Shown: positions 26,995 through 37,097 of the stretch, in pieces
Layout: every line of letters begins with the position of its first letter
Numbering within the stretch: the stretch's first letter is position 1
DNA from: Campylobacter ureolyticus
GTDB taxonomy: Bacteria; Campylobacterota; Campylobacteria; Campylobacterales; Campylobacteraceae
Reading direction: 5' to 3'
DNA length: 64,000 nt
NCBI RefSeq assembly: GCF_013372225.1
Contig: NZ_CP053832.1
Location: 1,736,001-1,800,000, forward strand
Notes under the pieces: generated by a model
The model's database searches: none
What the model was told of the DNA's origin: nothing
The model's input: only the letters and a program-made list of their open reading frames with translations
Position numbers and translations under genes: made by a program

Positions 26995-27677
26995 AAATTT
27001 TTAATATAACACCAAATTTGAGCTTTCAAAACCCTGACTTAGTAGAAAAATTTCACAATGCTAGCTTCTTAACTCTTAGTCCTATGGAAGATGAAAAACT
27101 ACAAAACAATATCTTTGTAAAGTGTGAAATTTCAAGCGAAGCATATGTCTTAATGATGATAGCTTCTGAAATTTGTAAAGATTTAGAAAATGAAGATATT
27201 GGGTTTTTGAGTGGAGAAAGTAGTGTTGGCGAAGAGGAGATTGAAGAAATTGTAGATTTTTTAAAAGACGCTAATTTTATAATAACAGATGAAAATATGT
27301 TAAATTTTCATAAAGATAAAGAAAATATCAAAGCACTTTTAAATCTAATAGCTTCAAATTTTAATCTTAAAATTATTGACTCAGCTGGAAATAAACTAGA
27401 TTTAAAGAGTGCAAATTTAGGCGAATTAAAAGAACTTGATAATTTTGATGGTGCAGTTGTTTATAAGCACACAAAAGATGATGAATTTAAAGGTGGAAAT
27501 TATTTTAAAATAGTTTCAAAAGTTAAAGATGGTGAACTTGTAACCATAAAATCAAAAAATTTAAACATTACAAAAACTTTTAAATTTGATAAAAATTTAA
27601 AAGGCACGATAGCATTTTTAGGTGTAAAAAACCTTGACAACTATGCTTTTGAAGTTGTAAAAACTCATAAGGCATAA
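26991..27677 (+). CDS. complex I-associated protein in the nuoF position (Cj1574c-like)
   Basis: A 228-residue soluble protein replacing NuoF. It lacks the glycine-rich NADH/FMN loops and the C-terminal [4Fe-4S] cysteine motif of NuoF; only two cysteines are present. It is acidic, with repeated short hydrophobic strands, and resembles only what I remember as Cj1574c. The true start is the ATG at 26991, preceded by AAAGGAAAA, overlapping the previous stop as ATGA; an upstream TTG at 26961 would add ten residues. Together with the preceding gene it probably forms the docking site for flavodoxin or ferredoxin. That is inference from position and missing motifs. Confidence 0.75.
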   Translation: MKIFNITPNLSFQNPDLVEKFHNASFLTLSPMEDEKLQNNIFVKCEISSEAYVLMMIASEICKDLENEDIGFLSGESSVGEEEIEEIVDFLKDANFIITDENMLNFHKDKENIKALLNLIASNFNLKIIDSAGNKLDLKSANLGELKELDNFDGAVVYKHTKDDEFKGGNYFKIVSKVKDGELVTIKSKNLNITKTFKFDKNLKGTIAFLGVKNLDNYAFEVVKTHKA

Positions 27678-27724
27678 AATGGTAAGTTTTTAAATGCTAA
27701 AACTTAAAAAAACAAAGGTTTTAA

Positions 27725-29932
27725 ATGGGTAAGATAACTATAAACGGACAAATTTGCGAGTTTGTTGATGGCAAGAGCATACTAAAAGTCGCACGAGAAA
27801 ATGATATTTTTATACCTGCGATTTGCTACGTAAGTTGCTGTTCTCCAACTCTTGCTTGCAGGCTTTGTATGGTGGAGGCTGATGGAAAAATAGTTTATAG
27901 TTGCAATGCCAAAGCAAAAGACGGACAAAATGTTATAACAAACTCACCCGAGCTTCATTTGGCAAGAAAAGAGATAATGAAAACCTATCTTATTAACCAC
28001 CCTTTGGAATGTGGAGTTTGTGATCAAAGCGGAGAGTGTGAACTTCAAAATTATACTTTAATGCTTGGAGTTGATGAGGTAAATTACTCAATTAAAGAAA
28101 CTCACAAGCCCATTAAAAACTTCAGTGAATTTATCGATTATGATCCAAGCTTATGCATAGTTTGTGAAAGATGCATTACAGTATGCAAGGATAAAATAGG
28201 TGAAAATGCACTAAAAACAACTCCAAGAAACGCAGATATGCCACCAAAAGAGCTAAAAGAGAGTATGCAAAAAGATGCTTATGCAGTTTGGAATAAATTT
28301 CAAAAAAGCCTGATTGAACAATATAAAAGTTGTTCTAACTGTGGAGAATGCGAAGCTGTTTGTCCAGTTGGAGCACTTGGGATAAAATACTTTACCTATT
28401 CATCAAATGCTTGGGAGCTAAAAAAAATAGCCTCATCAAACCCACACTCAAGTGATTGTGAATTAATATATTATGAAGTAAAACAAAAAGGTATTGAAGA
28501 TAGTGATTTAAAAATTTATAGAGTTACAAATGATTATGAATTTGGTGAAATAAATAAAGCTGCAAGATTTGGCTTTGATTTTCACAATGAAAACGCCCAT
28601 AAAAATGAGAGCAAATTCAATAAAATTATCAATTTAATTAAAAACAATGAAATTAAAAATATCAAATTTAATAGTTTTATAACAAACGAAGAGGCGCAAA
28701 TTTTATCAAATTTAAAAGAAAAATTTGAATTAAATTTAATAAATGATGAAGCTTTAAAATACCAAAATTTCTTACAAAATTTTGAAAAATACTCTGGAAA
28801 AACTCTTTTTTCAGCAAATTCCCAAAACATCAAAAATGCTGATTTTATAGTAGTTGCAGATAGTTTTCTAAGACATGATAATCCAAATTTATCATACAAA
28901 CTAAACAATGCTTTAAAGATAAATAAAGCAAACGCTATTTATTTTCACACCATAAAAGATAGCGTGGTTGAAAGCTTTTCAAAAAACTTACTATTTTGCA
29001 AACACGATCCAAAATTTGATATAGAGATTTTGCTATTAATTCTTTTTAAATTTGGTAAAAATTTACCTAGTTGGCTTGAAAAATATAAAATTAACTACTT
29101 TGAAACCCTAAATTTAGATGAGAGTGAGTTTGACAAACTTGCTCTTGATAAAAAAGAGCTTGTTTTAATTATTGGAGAGGATTTTATATTTAGTAAAAAT
29201 GCTGAAAATTTAGCAAAACTAACTGGCATGATAGAGGCTTTTACTCCTTTTAAAACTCTCATTATTCCGCCACGAACAAACTCTTTAGGTGTTGTTTTAA
29301 ACTGCAAGCTAGATGATGTTTTTCAAAATGGAAAAACTCTAGGATATAATGAAAATGGCGATTTTAAATTTGGTATTTTTAATTCTGATTTAGACGCGCC
29401 TGCACTAACCCAGCAAAATGGAAGTTTTACAAACTATGACAAAAGAGTTGTGCCGGTTAAAAAAGCACTAAATTATAAAGGTTATTATTTAAGTGACCTT
29501 GCAAAAGCCCTTAACGTTGAGGCTCCAAAAATTACAAATTTAGATAATTTTTATAAAAATAGCGGCGAAAACTGCAGAGGTTACGAGATAAAGCCTAAAA
29601 TTTATAACCCAAAAACAGATGAGTTTAAAATCACAAATTTAAATGAAAATTTAGAAAATTTCATCTACAAAGCAAATCAAATCGGAGCTTTTAGTAAATT
29701 TACAAATACTTGCAAGTTTTTAAAAAGTGAAGTTTTTCTTTACGCAGGAGCTGATTTTATGCAAAAATTTGACCTAAAAGAAGGGGATTTAGTTCAGGTA
29801 GACAATGAAAAAGTAAAAGTAAAAAAAGATAATGAAATTGATGGGGCTTATCTTCCATTTTATGATGAAAATTTAGAATTTGGTTTTAAGACAAGATATA
29901 AAGAAATAGAATTAAAGGCTATTAAATGCTAA
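27725..29932 (+). CDS. nuoG: complex I subunit NuoG
   Basis: Largest peripheral-arm subunit, 735 residues. The N-terminal [2Fe-2S] ligands are C34, C45, C48 and C60, with an unusual extra CC at 38-39. The His-ligated cluster is H92-x3-C96-x2-C99-x5-C105 in HPLECGVCDQSGEC. Two [4Fe-4S] motifs follow: CIVCERCITVC (about 142-152) and CSNCGECEAVCPVG (about 202-215). The remaining 500 residues are a divergent, Asn/Lys-rich molybdopterin-like domain that has lost cofactor motifs. A 47-base gap separates it from the previous gene, larger than elsewhere in the operon; no internal promoter is obvious. Confidence 0.92.
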   Translation: MGKITINGQICEFVDGKSILKVARENDIFIPAICYVSCCSPTLACRLCMVEADGKIVYSCNAKAKDGQNVITNSPELHLARKEIMKTYLINHPLECGVCDQSGECELQNYTLMLGVDEVNYSIKETHKPIKNFSEFIDYDPSLCIVCERCITVCKDKIGENALKTTPRNADMPPKELKESMQKDAYAVWNKFQKSLIEQYKSCSNCGECEAVCPVGALGIKYFTYSSNAWELKKIASSNPHSSDCELIYYEVKQKGIEDSDLKIYRVTNDYEFGEINKAARFGFDFHNENAHKNESKFNKIINLIKNNEIKNIKFNSFITNEEAQILSNLKEKFELNLINDEALKYQNFLQNFEKYSGKTLFSANSQNIKNADFIVVADSFLRHDNPNLSYKLNNALKINKANAIYFHTIKDSVVESFSKNLLFCKHDPKFDIEILLLILFKFGKNLPSWLEKYKINYFETLNLDESEFDKLALDKKELVLIIGEDFIFSKNAENLAKLTGMIEAFTPFKTLIIPPRTNSLGVVLNCKLDDVFQNGKTLGYNENGDFKFGIFNSDLDAPALTQQNGSFTNYDKRVVPVKKALNYKGYYLSDLAKALNVEAPKITNLDNFYKNSGENCRGYEIKPKIYNPKTDEFKITNLNENLENFIYKANQIGAFSKFTNTCKFLKSEVFLYAGADFMQKFDLKEGDLVQVDNEKVKVKKDNEIDGAYLPFYDENLEFGFKTRYKEIELKAIKC

Positions 29933-30906
29933 TACTTCAAAGCATTATAAAATCTCTTGTAATAATTGCTGTAATTGCATCACTTGCCGGACTTGGAACT
30001 TATGCTGAAAGAAAAGTTTTAGCTTATATGCAGCGCCGTATCGGGCCTTGGATGGTTGGACCTTTGGGGCTAGGTCAAATTTTAGCTGATATGATAAAAC
30101 TTTTTTTTAAAGAAGATGTAATCCCTCAAAAATCAGCCAAATTTGCCTTTATCCTTGCGCCTTTAATCTCTGTAACTGCTGCATTTGTAGCAATGGCTCC
30201 AATACCATTTTTACCAGAATTTACACTTTTTGGGCAAAAAGTTCATCCAATTTTAAGCGATATAGGTGTTGGTGTTTTATTTGTTTTAGCAGCTAGTTCA
30301 ACTTGTGTTTATGGGCTTATAATAGCAGGATTATCAAGCTATAATAAATGGAGTTTAATTGGTTCAATGAGAGCTGTTATGCAGCTTGTTAGTTTTGAGG
30401 TTATAAATGGCTTGAGCCTAATTCCAATTATTATGCTTGTTGGCTCACTTTCAATAATTGATATAGTAAATGCTCAAAGTGGCGGAATTGGAGCATGGTT
30501 TATTTGGAAGCAACCAATTTGTTTTATTGCATTTTTAATTGCCTCATTTATAGAGTGTAATAGAACTCCACTTTGCTTAACAGAAAACGATCCTGAATTA
30601 ATTGCTGGTGTTACAACGCCTTATGGTGGAATGAGATTTGGTATGTTTTTTATAGCTGAGTATGCAAATATGATAACCTACTCTGTTTTAATAGCTCTAA
30701 TTTTCTTTGGTGGATTTAACCAAATTTGGTTTATACCAGGTGGTATTGTTATGATTTTAAAATCGAGCTTTTTTTTCTTTTTGTTTTTATGGGCAAGAGC
30801 TACTTTTCCACACTTAAGAGCAGATCAGTTAATGGGACTTTGCTGGAAAGTTCTAATGCCACTATGCTTGGTGATGATTTTTTTAACAGGTATTGTGAAT
30901 ATTTAA
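29926..30906 (+). CDS. nuoH: complex I subunit NuoH
   Basis: Membrane subunit that lines the quinone entry site. About eight transmembrane helices in 326 residues, with the signatures YAERKVLAYMQRRIGP (about 26-41) and CNRTPLCLTENDPELIAGVTTPYGGMRFGMFFIAEYANM (about 212-250). These are the usual Glu/Arg-rich loop and channel motif of ND1. It overlaps nuoG by seven bases and precedes nuoI by nine, where GGAG provides the ribosome site. Confidence 0.95.
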   Translation: MLILQSIIKSLVIIAVIASLAGLGTYAERKVLAYMQRRIGPWMVGPLGLGQILADMIKLFFKEDVIPQKSAKFAFILAPLISVTAAFVAMAPIPFLPEFTLFGQKVHPILSDIGVGVLFVLAASSTCVYGLIIAGLSSYNKWSLIGSMRAVMQLVSFEVINGLSLIPIIMLVGSLSIIDIVNAQSGGIGAWFIWKQPICFIAFLIASFIECNRTPLCLTENDPELIAGVTTPYGGMRFGMFFIAEYANMITYSVLIALIFFGGFNQIWFIPGGIVMILKSSFFFFLFLWARATFPHLRADQLMGLCWKVLMPLCLVMIFLTGIVNI

Positions 30907-30915
30907 GGAGATAAA

Positions 30916-31497
30916 ATGAGTTACATAAAAGTTGACAATAGAATAAAAGCAATATCTAAAAAAGAAAAACTAAAACGCTTTTTAAAAAGAACTTTTAGTC
31001 CAGATTTATTTATAGGGCTTAGTCTTACTTTTAAAGAAATGGTTAAAAAAAATAATTCCCACACTCTTTTATATCCTTTTGAGAAAATGGAGCTAAACTC
31101 TCGTTATCGTGGAGTTCATTCACTGCAAAGACTTCTTGAAAGTGGCAATGAAAGATGTATTGGTTGTGGACTTTGCGAAAAAATTTGCATAAGTAAATGT
31201 ATTAGAATGGAGACTTTTTTAGCTGGTGATGGTAGAAAAAAGGTAAAAAACTACTCTATAAATTTGGGAAGATGTGTATATTGTGGGCTTTGTGCAGATG
31301 TTTGTCCAGAGTTAGCTATAGTTCATATAAAAGAGTATGAGTTTGCAAGCGAGCAAAGAGCATATTATGCATTTAAGGATGAGCTTTTAAGTAAAAATAT
31401 AAAAGAACAAGAGGAATTTAGTGGATACGGCTCATATCTACAAGATGATAAAATAAGACTTACTCCAACTGATTTTTTAGATAAGGAAAATTTATGA
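30916..31497 (+). CDS. nuoI: complex I subunit NuoI
   Basis: 8Fe ferredoxin-like subunit carrying clusters N6a and N6b. Two C-x2-C-x2-C-x3-C motifs are complete: C81/C84/C87/C91 and C120/C123/C126/C130. The first motif is followed by ISKCI and not the usual Pro, so one extra cysteine (C95) is present. At 193 residues it is slightly longer than average, with an acidic C-terminal tail. The stop overlaps nuoJ by four bases (ATGA). Confidence 0.95.
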   Translation: MSYIKVDNRIKAISKKEKLKRFLKRTFSPDLFIGLSLTFKEMVKKNNSHTLLYPFEKMELNSRYRGVHSLQRLLESGNERCIGCGLCEKICISKCIRMETFLAGDGRKKVKNYSINLGRCVYCGLCADVCPELAIVHIKEYEFASEQRAYYAFKDELLSKNIKEQEEFSGYGSYLQDDKIRLTPTDFLDKENL

Positions 31498-32015
31498 TAG
31501 AAACAATTGGATTTTACTTTTTTAGCATTATGAGTATTTTTCTTTTTGCAATAAGTGTTTTTTCTACAAAAGTCTTATATTCAATGAGCGCATTAGCTGG
31601 TGGTATGATTTTTATATCAGGATTATTTTTTCTACTAAATGCTGAGTTTTTAGGAGTTATACAAATTTTAGTTTATACAGGTGCAGTTGTTGTTTTATAC
31701 TCATTTTCAATGATGTTTTTTGACTCAAATATAGAATTTAAAGAAGATAAAAAATCTTTTAAAATTATTTTTTCACTCTCTATAATATCAGCAATCTTGC
31801 TTTTTATGATGATTTTAGCCCCAATAAAAGCAAAAAGCTTATCCTCAAGTTACCCCATTATCGAAGGAGCAAGAAATACTGATTTACTTGGTATTATTTT
31901 ATTTACTAAATATATCGTTGCCTTTGAAATTTGTGCAACCTTGCTTTTAGCTGCGATGATTTGTGCCATAGTTTTAACCCATAAAGAGATGGATAAAAAA
32001 GGAGATATCTTATGA
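31494..32015 (+). CDS. nuoJ: complex I subunit NuoJ
   Basis: Membrane subunit with five transmembrane helices in 173 residues. The segment LNAEFLGVIQILVYTGAVVVLYSFSMMFFD (about 48-77) contains the pi-bulge helix TM3 known in ND6. Helix AFEICATLLLAAMICAIVLTHKE ends the protein. Overlaps of four bases with both nuoI and nuoK indicate translational coupling. Confidence 0.95.
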   Translation: MIETIGFYFFSIMSIFLFAISVFSTKVLYSMSALAGGMIFISGLFFLLNAEFLGVIQILVYTGAVVVLYSFSMMFFDSNIEFKEDKKSFKIIFSLSIISAILLFMMILAPIKAKSLSSSYPIIEGARNTDLLGIILFTKYIVAFEICATLLLAAMICAIVLTHKEMDKKGDIL

Positions 32016-32326
32016 TAATAGGACTAAATCACTATCTTTTTGTAAGTATTTGCATGTTTATTTTAGGACTTATTGGGGTTATGAAAAGATCAAATCTAAT
32101 AATGCTTTTTATCTCAACTGAAATTTTGCTAAATGCAGCAAATGTTGCACTAGTAGCTATTGGTGAATATAAAGCTGACTTAAACGGGCAAGTTTTTGCT
32201 ATTTTTATAATAGGTATCGCAGCTAGCGAATTAGCAGTTGGACTTGGACTTTTAGTTAGATTTTATAAAAAAACTGGCTCATTTAGCATTCAAGATCTGC
32301 AGACAGTAGGACAAAAAGATGATTGA
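32012..32326 (+). CDS. nuoK: complex I subunit NuoK
   Basis: 104-residue ND4L homologue with three transmembrane helices. The conserved membrane glutamates appear in LIMLFISTEILLNAANVALVAIG (about 29-51) and in IIGIAASELAVGLGLLVRFYK (about 70-90). Length and order are standard. It overlaps nuoJ by four bases and nuoL by eight. Confidence 0.96.
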   Translation: MIIGLNHYLFVSICMFILGLIGVMKRSNLIMLFISTEILLNAANVALVAIGEYKADLNGQVFAIFIIGIAASELAVGLGLLVRFYKKTGSFSIQDLQTVGQKDD

Positions 32327-34154
32327 TTTTTTCCTAATCTCTTTATTTTTACCACTTACCTCATCACTAATTGCAGGTTTTTTTCCTAAAAAATCTTTCA
32401 CTATAGGCATAATATCATCACTTTTAATGATAATTAGCACAATTAGTTCATTTATTTTATTAGAAGCAGTTTTAGAAAGAGGAAGTATAAATATTTTTTT
32501 AAGTCATTTTATAAATGTAGGGTTTTTAGATTTAAGCTACTCTTTTATGCTTGATAGTGTGAGTGTTGTGATGGCTGTTATGGTCGGTATAGTAGCAAGC
32601 GTTGTGTATATTTACTCCATCTGGTATATGGCAAATGATGATGGCTTTAACCGCTTTTTTTCCTATCTTGGACTTTTTGTTTTTTCAATGCTTGTTTTGG
32701 TATTAAGTGATAATTTTATAGGCTTATTTATAGGTTGGGAAGGCGTTGGACTTTGCTCTTGGTTATTAATTGGTTTTTGGTATCAAAGAGATAAAATTAG
32801 CTGGTTTGCAAACGAGGCTTTTATAATGAATAGAATAGCAGATCTTGGCATACTAATAGCTCTATTTCTAATATATAAAAACCTAGGAAGTCTTAAATAT
32901 GAAACTGTTTTTTCTACAATCTCAAATTTAGATAAAATTAACATAACCTTAATTGCTGGGCTTTTATTTTTTGGAGCAATGGGAAAATCAGCTCAGTTTC
33001 CATTTCACACATGGTTAGCTGATGCGATGGCAGGACCAACACCTGTTTCAGCCCTAATACACGCAGCCACTATGGTAACAGCTGGCGTTTATCTAGTAAT
33101 TAGAGCAAATGAAATTTTCATAAACGCAGCTTTTGTAAGTGAGTTTATAGTAATTTTAGGAGTTTTTGTAGCACTTTTTGGTGCATCAATGGCACTTGTA
33201 AATGATGATCTAAAAAAAATCATTGCCTATTCAACACTTTCGCAACTTGGATATATGTTTGTTGCAGCAGGACTTGGGGCGTATTGGATTGCCCTATTTC
33301 ATCTAATTACTCACGCATTTTTTAAATCCCTTTTGTTTTTATGTGCAGGAAATATAATGCATGCAATGAATGATGATTTAAATATTCAAAAAATGGGCGG
33401 ACTAAATCAGTTTTTAAAACCAACTTTTGTACTAATGACTATTGCAAGCTTAGCCTTAGTTGGAATTTATCCATTTGCTGGATTTTTCTCAAAAGATAAA
33501 ATTTTAGAAGCTGCATTTTATAGTCAAAATTTTATGGTTTGGGCTTGCTTGCTAGTTGGAGCTATGATGACAGCATTTTATAGTTTTAGGCTTATAATGC
33601 TTGTATTTTTTGGTAAAACCAAATTTACTCACAAACCACATGATGCAAGAGTTTTTGTCATCATATCTTTAAGTGTTTTAGCAGTTTTATCTGCAATATC
33701 TGGCTTTTTTGAAGGAAATTTCCATAAATTTATCATAAGCACAACTGGTGATTTTAACATGAAAGAAAGCAATCAAATCTTTCTTATTTCTATAACTTTG
33801 TTTTGCGTTATATCATCAGCTTTATTTGCAATTTATGCTTATAAATTTAACATATTTAAAGAAAATTTAAAAGAAAATATCTTTTATAAGCTGTTAAAAA
33901 ACGAATACTACATTCCTAAAATTTATGAAACTATTTTTATAAAACCATACTATAAAATGGCTGAAATTTGCTCAAAAATTGATAATTTTGCCATAGACAA
34001 ATCAGTTGATTTTATAGCAAAATCACTGCTTTTACTTTCTAATAAATTTGATAAAACAAACACTTCAAATTTATCTTTTATGCTTAGATATTTTGTTTTT
34101 GGCTTTACAATACTGCTTATTTTGGCTTTTATTTTGGAGGCGTTATGGAGTTAA
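32319..34154 (+). CDS. nuoL: complex I subunit NuoL
   Basis: Distal antiporter-like proton-pumping subunit, 611 residues. Typical motifs are GWEGVGLCSWLLIGFW (about 140-155), GAMGKSAQFPFHTWLADAMAGPTPVSALIHAATMVTAGVYLV (about 219-260) with the conserved Lys and His, and NDDLKKIIAYSTLSQLGYMFVAAGLG. The C-terminal region holds the long lateral helix and anchor (LLKNEYYIPKIYETIFIKPYYKMAEI ...). It overlaps nuoM by ten bases. Confidence 0.96.
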   Translation: MIDFFLISLFLPLTSSLIAGFFPKKSFTIGIISSLLMIISTISSFILLEAVLERGSINIFLSHFINVGFLDLSYSFMLDSVSVVMAVMVGIVASVVYIYSIWYMANDDGFNRFFSYLGLFVFSMLVLVLSDNFIGLFIGWEGVGLCSWLLIGFWYQRDKISWFANEAFIMNRIADLGILIALFLIYKNLGSLKYETVFSTISNLDKINITLIAGLLFFGAMGKSAQFPFHTWLADAMAGPTPVSALIHAATMVTAGVYLVIRANEIFINAAFVSEFIVILGVFVALFGASMALVNDDLKKIIAYSTLSQLGYMFVAAGLGAYWIALFHLITHAFFKSLLFLCAGNIMHAMNDDLNIQKMGGLNQFLKPTFVLMTIASLALVGIYPFAGFFSKDKILEAAFYSQNFMVWACLLVGAMMTAFYSFRLIMLVFFGKTKFTHKPHDARVFVIISLSVLAVLSAISGFFEGNFHKFIISTTGDFNMKESNQIFLISITLFCVISSALFAIYAYKFNIFKENLKENIFYKLLKNEYYIPKIYETIFIKPYYKMAEICSKIDNFAIDKSVDFIAKSLLLLSNKFDKTNTSNLSFMLRYFVFGFTILLILAFILEALWS

Positions 34155-35668
34155 GTATAGTTCTTTTTTTTCCGCTATTTGCAGCATTTTTTGGATTTTT
34201 TGTAGATGAAAAAAGTATAAAAACTTATGCCATTATAACCTCTTTCATAGAGTTATGTTTAACACTATTTTTATGGTATAAATTTGATGCTATAAATAAC
34301 TCAATTATGCTTGAAGTTATTCCTTTTATTCCAAATTTAGGGATAAATTACATTCTTGGAATTGATGGAATATCTTTGTTTTTAGTAATTTTGAGTGCAT
34401 TTATTTGTTTTGTTAGTTTAATTAGCTTAAATATCTCAAAAAGAAAAAAACATCTAATAATTTCTATTTTATTATTAGAAATGACGATGATGGGTGTTTT
34501 TCTAAGCTTAGATGCTATACTTTTTTATATATTTTGGGAGCTCTCACTCATTCCTATGCTTTATATAATTGGTTTTTGGGGAAGTGAAAATAAAATTTAC
34601 GCTGCAATTAAATTTTTTATCTATACCTTTTTTGGTTCGATTTTCATGCTTTTAGGGCTTATTTTTATGGCATATTTACACTATAAAACAACTGGAAGTT
34701 ACAGCTTTAGCATACTTGATTGGCAAAGACTAGCAATTCCTAAAAACACCCAAATTTGGCTATTTTTAGCTTTTGGTATTGCATTTGCTATTAAAACTCC
34801 GCTTTTTCCGTTTCACACTTGGCTTCCGTATGCTCACGGAAAAGCCCCGACAATAGGCTCTATTTTATTAGCTGCAGTTCTTCTTAAAATGGGAACTTAT
34901 GGTTTTGTAAGATTTTCTTTGCCGATATTTCCAGATGCAAGTTATTATTTTGCAAATTTTATCTGTATAATTGCCATAATAATGGTAATTTACACCTCTT
35001 TTATCGCGTTTTATCAAAAAGATATAAAGCAAGTTATTGCATATAGCTCAATTGCTCATATGGGTGTTATAATGCTTGGAATTTTTTCAATGAGCATTGA
35101 AGGGATTAGTGGAGCGATATTTTTTATGGTAAGTCATGGACTTGTAAGCGGTGGACTTTTTATGTTGATTGGCTTTATCTATGATAGAACGCACACAAAA
35201 GAAATGGCTAAATTTGGTGGCCTTGCTAAAATTATGCCAATATATGCGACTATTTTTTGCATAATGATTCTTGGAGGTATTGGACTGCCTTTAACAAGTG
35301 GATTTGTGGGTGAGTTTTTAAGCCTTTTGGGTATTTTTAAAACTAACCCATGGTTTGCTGTACTTGGTGGCTTTGGCATTATAATGGGTGCAATTTACAG
35401 TCTAAATTTATATAAACTTACTTTTTTTGGAAAAATTACCAATAAAGCAAATTTAACTTTGCCTGATTTAAAACCATTTGAGCTTTGTGCCATAATTCCT
35501 ATTTTAGTTTTAGTTTTAGTTTTAGGGATTTTTCCAAATACACTTTTGGTTTGGATAAATGACGGTGTTTTAAATCTGCTTTCATTTATGTATGATAAAG
35601 CCAGTGATGAAACCACAACCAAATTTATAAAATCAGCAAATGAACTAAGGATGATATATGGTAAATAA
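34145..35668 (+). CDS. nuoM: complex I subunit NuoM
   Basis: Second antiporter-like subunit, 507 residues, about fourteen helices. Signatures are LDAILFYIFWELSLIPMLYIIGFWG (about 121-145, the key Glu), FAIKTPLFPFHTWLPYAHGKAPTIGSILLAAVLLKMGTYGFVRF and DIKQVIAYSSIAHMGVIMLG. The ribosome site lies within the end of nuoL (TTTGGAGG). It overlaps nuoN by eleven bases. The C-terminus is a short charged tail. Confidence 0.96.
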   Translation: MELSIVLFFPLFAAFFGFFVDEKSIKTYAIITSFIELCLTLFLWYKFDAINNSIMLEVIPFIPNLGINYILGIDGISLFLVILSAFICFVSLISLNISKRKKHLIISILLLEMTMMGVFLSLDAILFYIFWELSLIPMLYIIGFWGSENKIYAAIKFFIYTFFGSIFMLLGLIFMAYLHYKTTGSYSFSILDWQRLAIPKNTQIWLFLAFGIAFAIKTPLFPFHTWLPYAHGKAPTIGSILLAAVLLKMGTYGFVRFSLPIFPDASYYFANFICIIAIIMVIYTSFIAFYQKDIKQVIAYSSIAHMGVIMLGIFSMSIEGISGAIFFMVSHGLVSGGLFMLIGFIYDRTHTKEMAKFGGLAKIMPIYATIFCIMILGGIGLPLTSGFVGEFLSLLGIFKTNPWFAVLGGFGIIMGAIYSLNLYKLTFFGKITNKANLTLPDLKPFELCAIIPILVLVLVLGIFPNTLLVWINDGVLNLLSFMYDKASDETTTKFIKSANELRMIYGK

Positions 35669-37097
35669 AGTTATTTTTGACATTGAAAAATTAAATATGC
35701 TTTGCCTTTTTCCAATTGCCTTTTTAATATTATTTGGAGTTTTTTTGCTCATAATAGGTATGATAAAAAAGGATTTAACAAGTAAATTTTATCTAAGCCT
35801 AACAAGTTTAGCACTAGTTTTTGATTTAGGCTTTATCCTTACATTTAGTGGAGATTTAAGGGGATTTTTTAATCTGATATTATTAGATGGTGTTGCTATT
35901 TTAAGTGCAACAATTATAATTTTAACATCTTTATTTTTTTTACTTTTTAGTTTTGCTAGAAATGAATTTGAAGAGTATCAAAAAAGTGAGTTTTACACTC
36001 TATTTTTATTTATGATATCTGGCTTCAATACGATGATAATGAGCGATAATCTAATTCTAATTATTCTTGGGCTTGAGCTTTCAAGCCTTTGTCTTTATAC
36101 TCTAATAGCCTTAAAAAACACAACCAAAAGTGTAGAGGCAGCCATTAAATATTTTGTAATGGGAGCTTTAGGAAGTGCTTTTTTTGTATTTGGAGCTGGA
36201 CTTTTATACTTAAGCCTTGGAAGCGTAGAGCTTTATGAAATGAATTATTCTTTAAAAAATTTAGAAAGCAACTGGCTTTTAATAATTTCATCTATTTTTA
36301 TAATAACAGGTCTTGGATTTAAGGTATCGCTTGTGCCATTTCATACTTGGCTTAGTGATATTTACAACTCATCAAATGAAATTTTAGCTGGATTTATATC
36401 TATCGTTCCAAAGTTAGCAGCTTTTATTGTTGTGCTTAGAGTATTTGATCTGCTTTTAGGCATTGAAAGTGTTAAAAGCATACTTTTTATTTTAGCCATA
36501 ATAACTATGAGTTTTGCAAATATTGTAGCCTTAAGCTCTAAAAATATTAAAAAAATGCTTACATTTAGCTCAATCTCTCATGCAGGGTTTATCCTAGGAG
36601 CAATTTTTATAAACTCAACAGATGCAAACGTGGGGCTATTTTTATATTGGATAATGTTTTCTTTTGCAAATTTAGGTGCTTTTGGCATACTTTGGAGCAT
36701 AAAAAATGGGCATTATGATTATGAAAGCTTTAAGGGTTTAGCAAAGTCAAATTTAAGTATCTCCTTACTGATGTCACTTTTTATGTTAAGCCTTGCTGGA
36801 ATTCCACCATTTAGTCTGTTTTGGGGTAAATTTTATATCTTAAGTGCAGCACTTGGCAAAGGATATGTAATTTTAGCTATTATAATGGCATTAAATTCTG
36901 CTATCGCCCTATTTTACTACCTAAAACTTGTTATAAATATGTTTTTATATGACGAAAAAAGCAAAATAAGCTTTGAAGAAAATGGCTTTATTAAATTTTC
37001 ACTAATACTTTGTGCCGCTTTTTGTATTTTAGCACCTTTTGTAGTTAAATTTATACTTGCGTTTTTATATAATGCCACCATCTTTAGCGGTTTTTAA
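35658..37097 (+). CDS. nuoN: complex I subunit NuoN
   Basis: Third antiporter-like subunit, 479 residues. Recognisable motifs: [18 protein letters not shown] (about 135-152), [41 protein letters not shown] and [19 protein letters not shown]. It is the last gene of the operon. Its last 33 bases are shared with the 3' end of miaA on the other strand, and no separate hairpin terminator is visible between them. The pump part is thus conventional, while the electron-input end of this complex is not. Confidence 0.95.
   Translation: MVNKVIFDIEKLNMLCLFPIAFLILFGVFLLIIGMIKKDLTSKFYLSLTSLALVFDLGFILTFSGDLRGFFNLILLDGVAILSATIIILTSLFFLLFSFARNEFEEYQKSEFYTLFLFMISGFNTMIMSDNLILIILGLELSSLCLYTLIALKNTTKSVEAAIKYFVMGALGSAFFVFGAGLLYLSLGSVELYEMNYSLKNLESNWLLIISSIFIITGLGFKVSLVPFHTWLSDIYNSSNEILAGFISIVPKLAAFIVVLRVFDLLLGIESVKSILFILAIITMSFANIVALSSKNIKKMLTFSSISHAGFILGAIFINSTDANVGLFLYWIMFSFANLGAFGILWSIKNGHYDYESFKGLAKSNLSISLLMSLFMLSLAGIPPFSLFWGKFYILSAALGKGYVILAIIMALNSAIALFYYLKLVINMFLYDEKSKISFEENGFIKFSLILCAAFCILAPFVVKFILAFLYNATIFSGF

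Noticed and set aside
27678-27724. Hairpin between the nuoF-position gene and nuoG as an internal terminator
   Set aside because: The dyad TAAGTTTT/AAAACTTA is weak and followed by A residues on the plus strand, not U; nuoG must be transcribed with the rest.
27725-29932. NuoG as an active molybdopterin formate dehydrogenase-like subunit
   Set aside because: The C-terminal 500 residues keep none of the Mo-binding motifs and the gene sits within the nuo order with NuoG cluster ligands.
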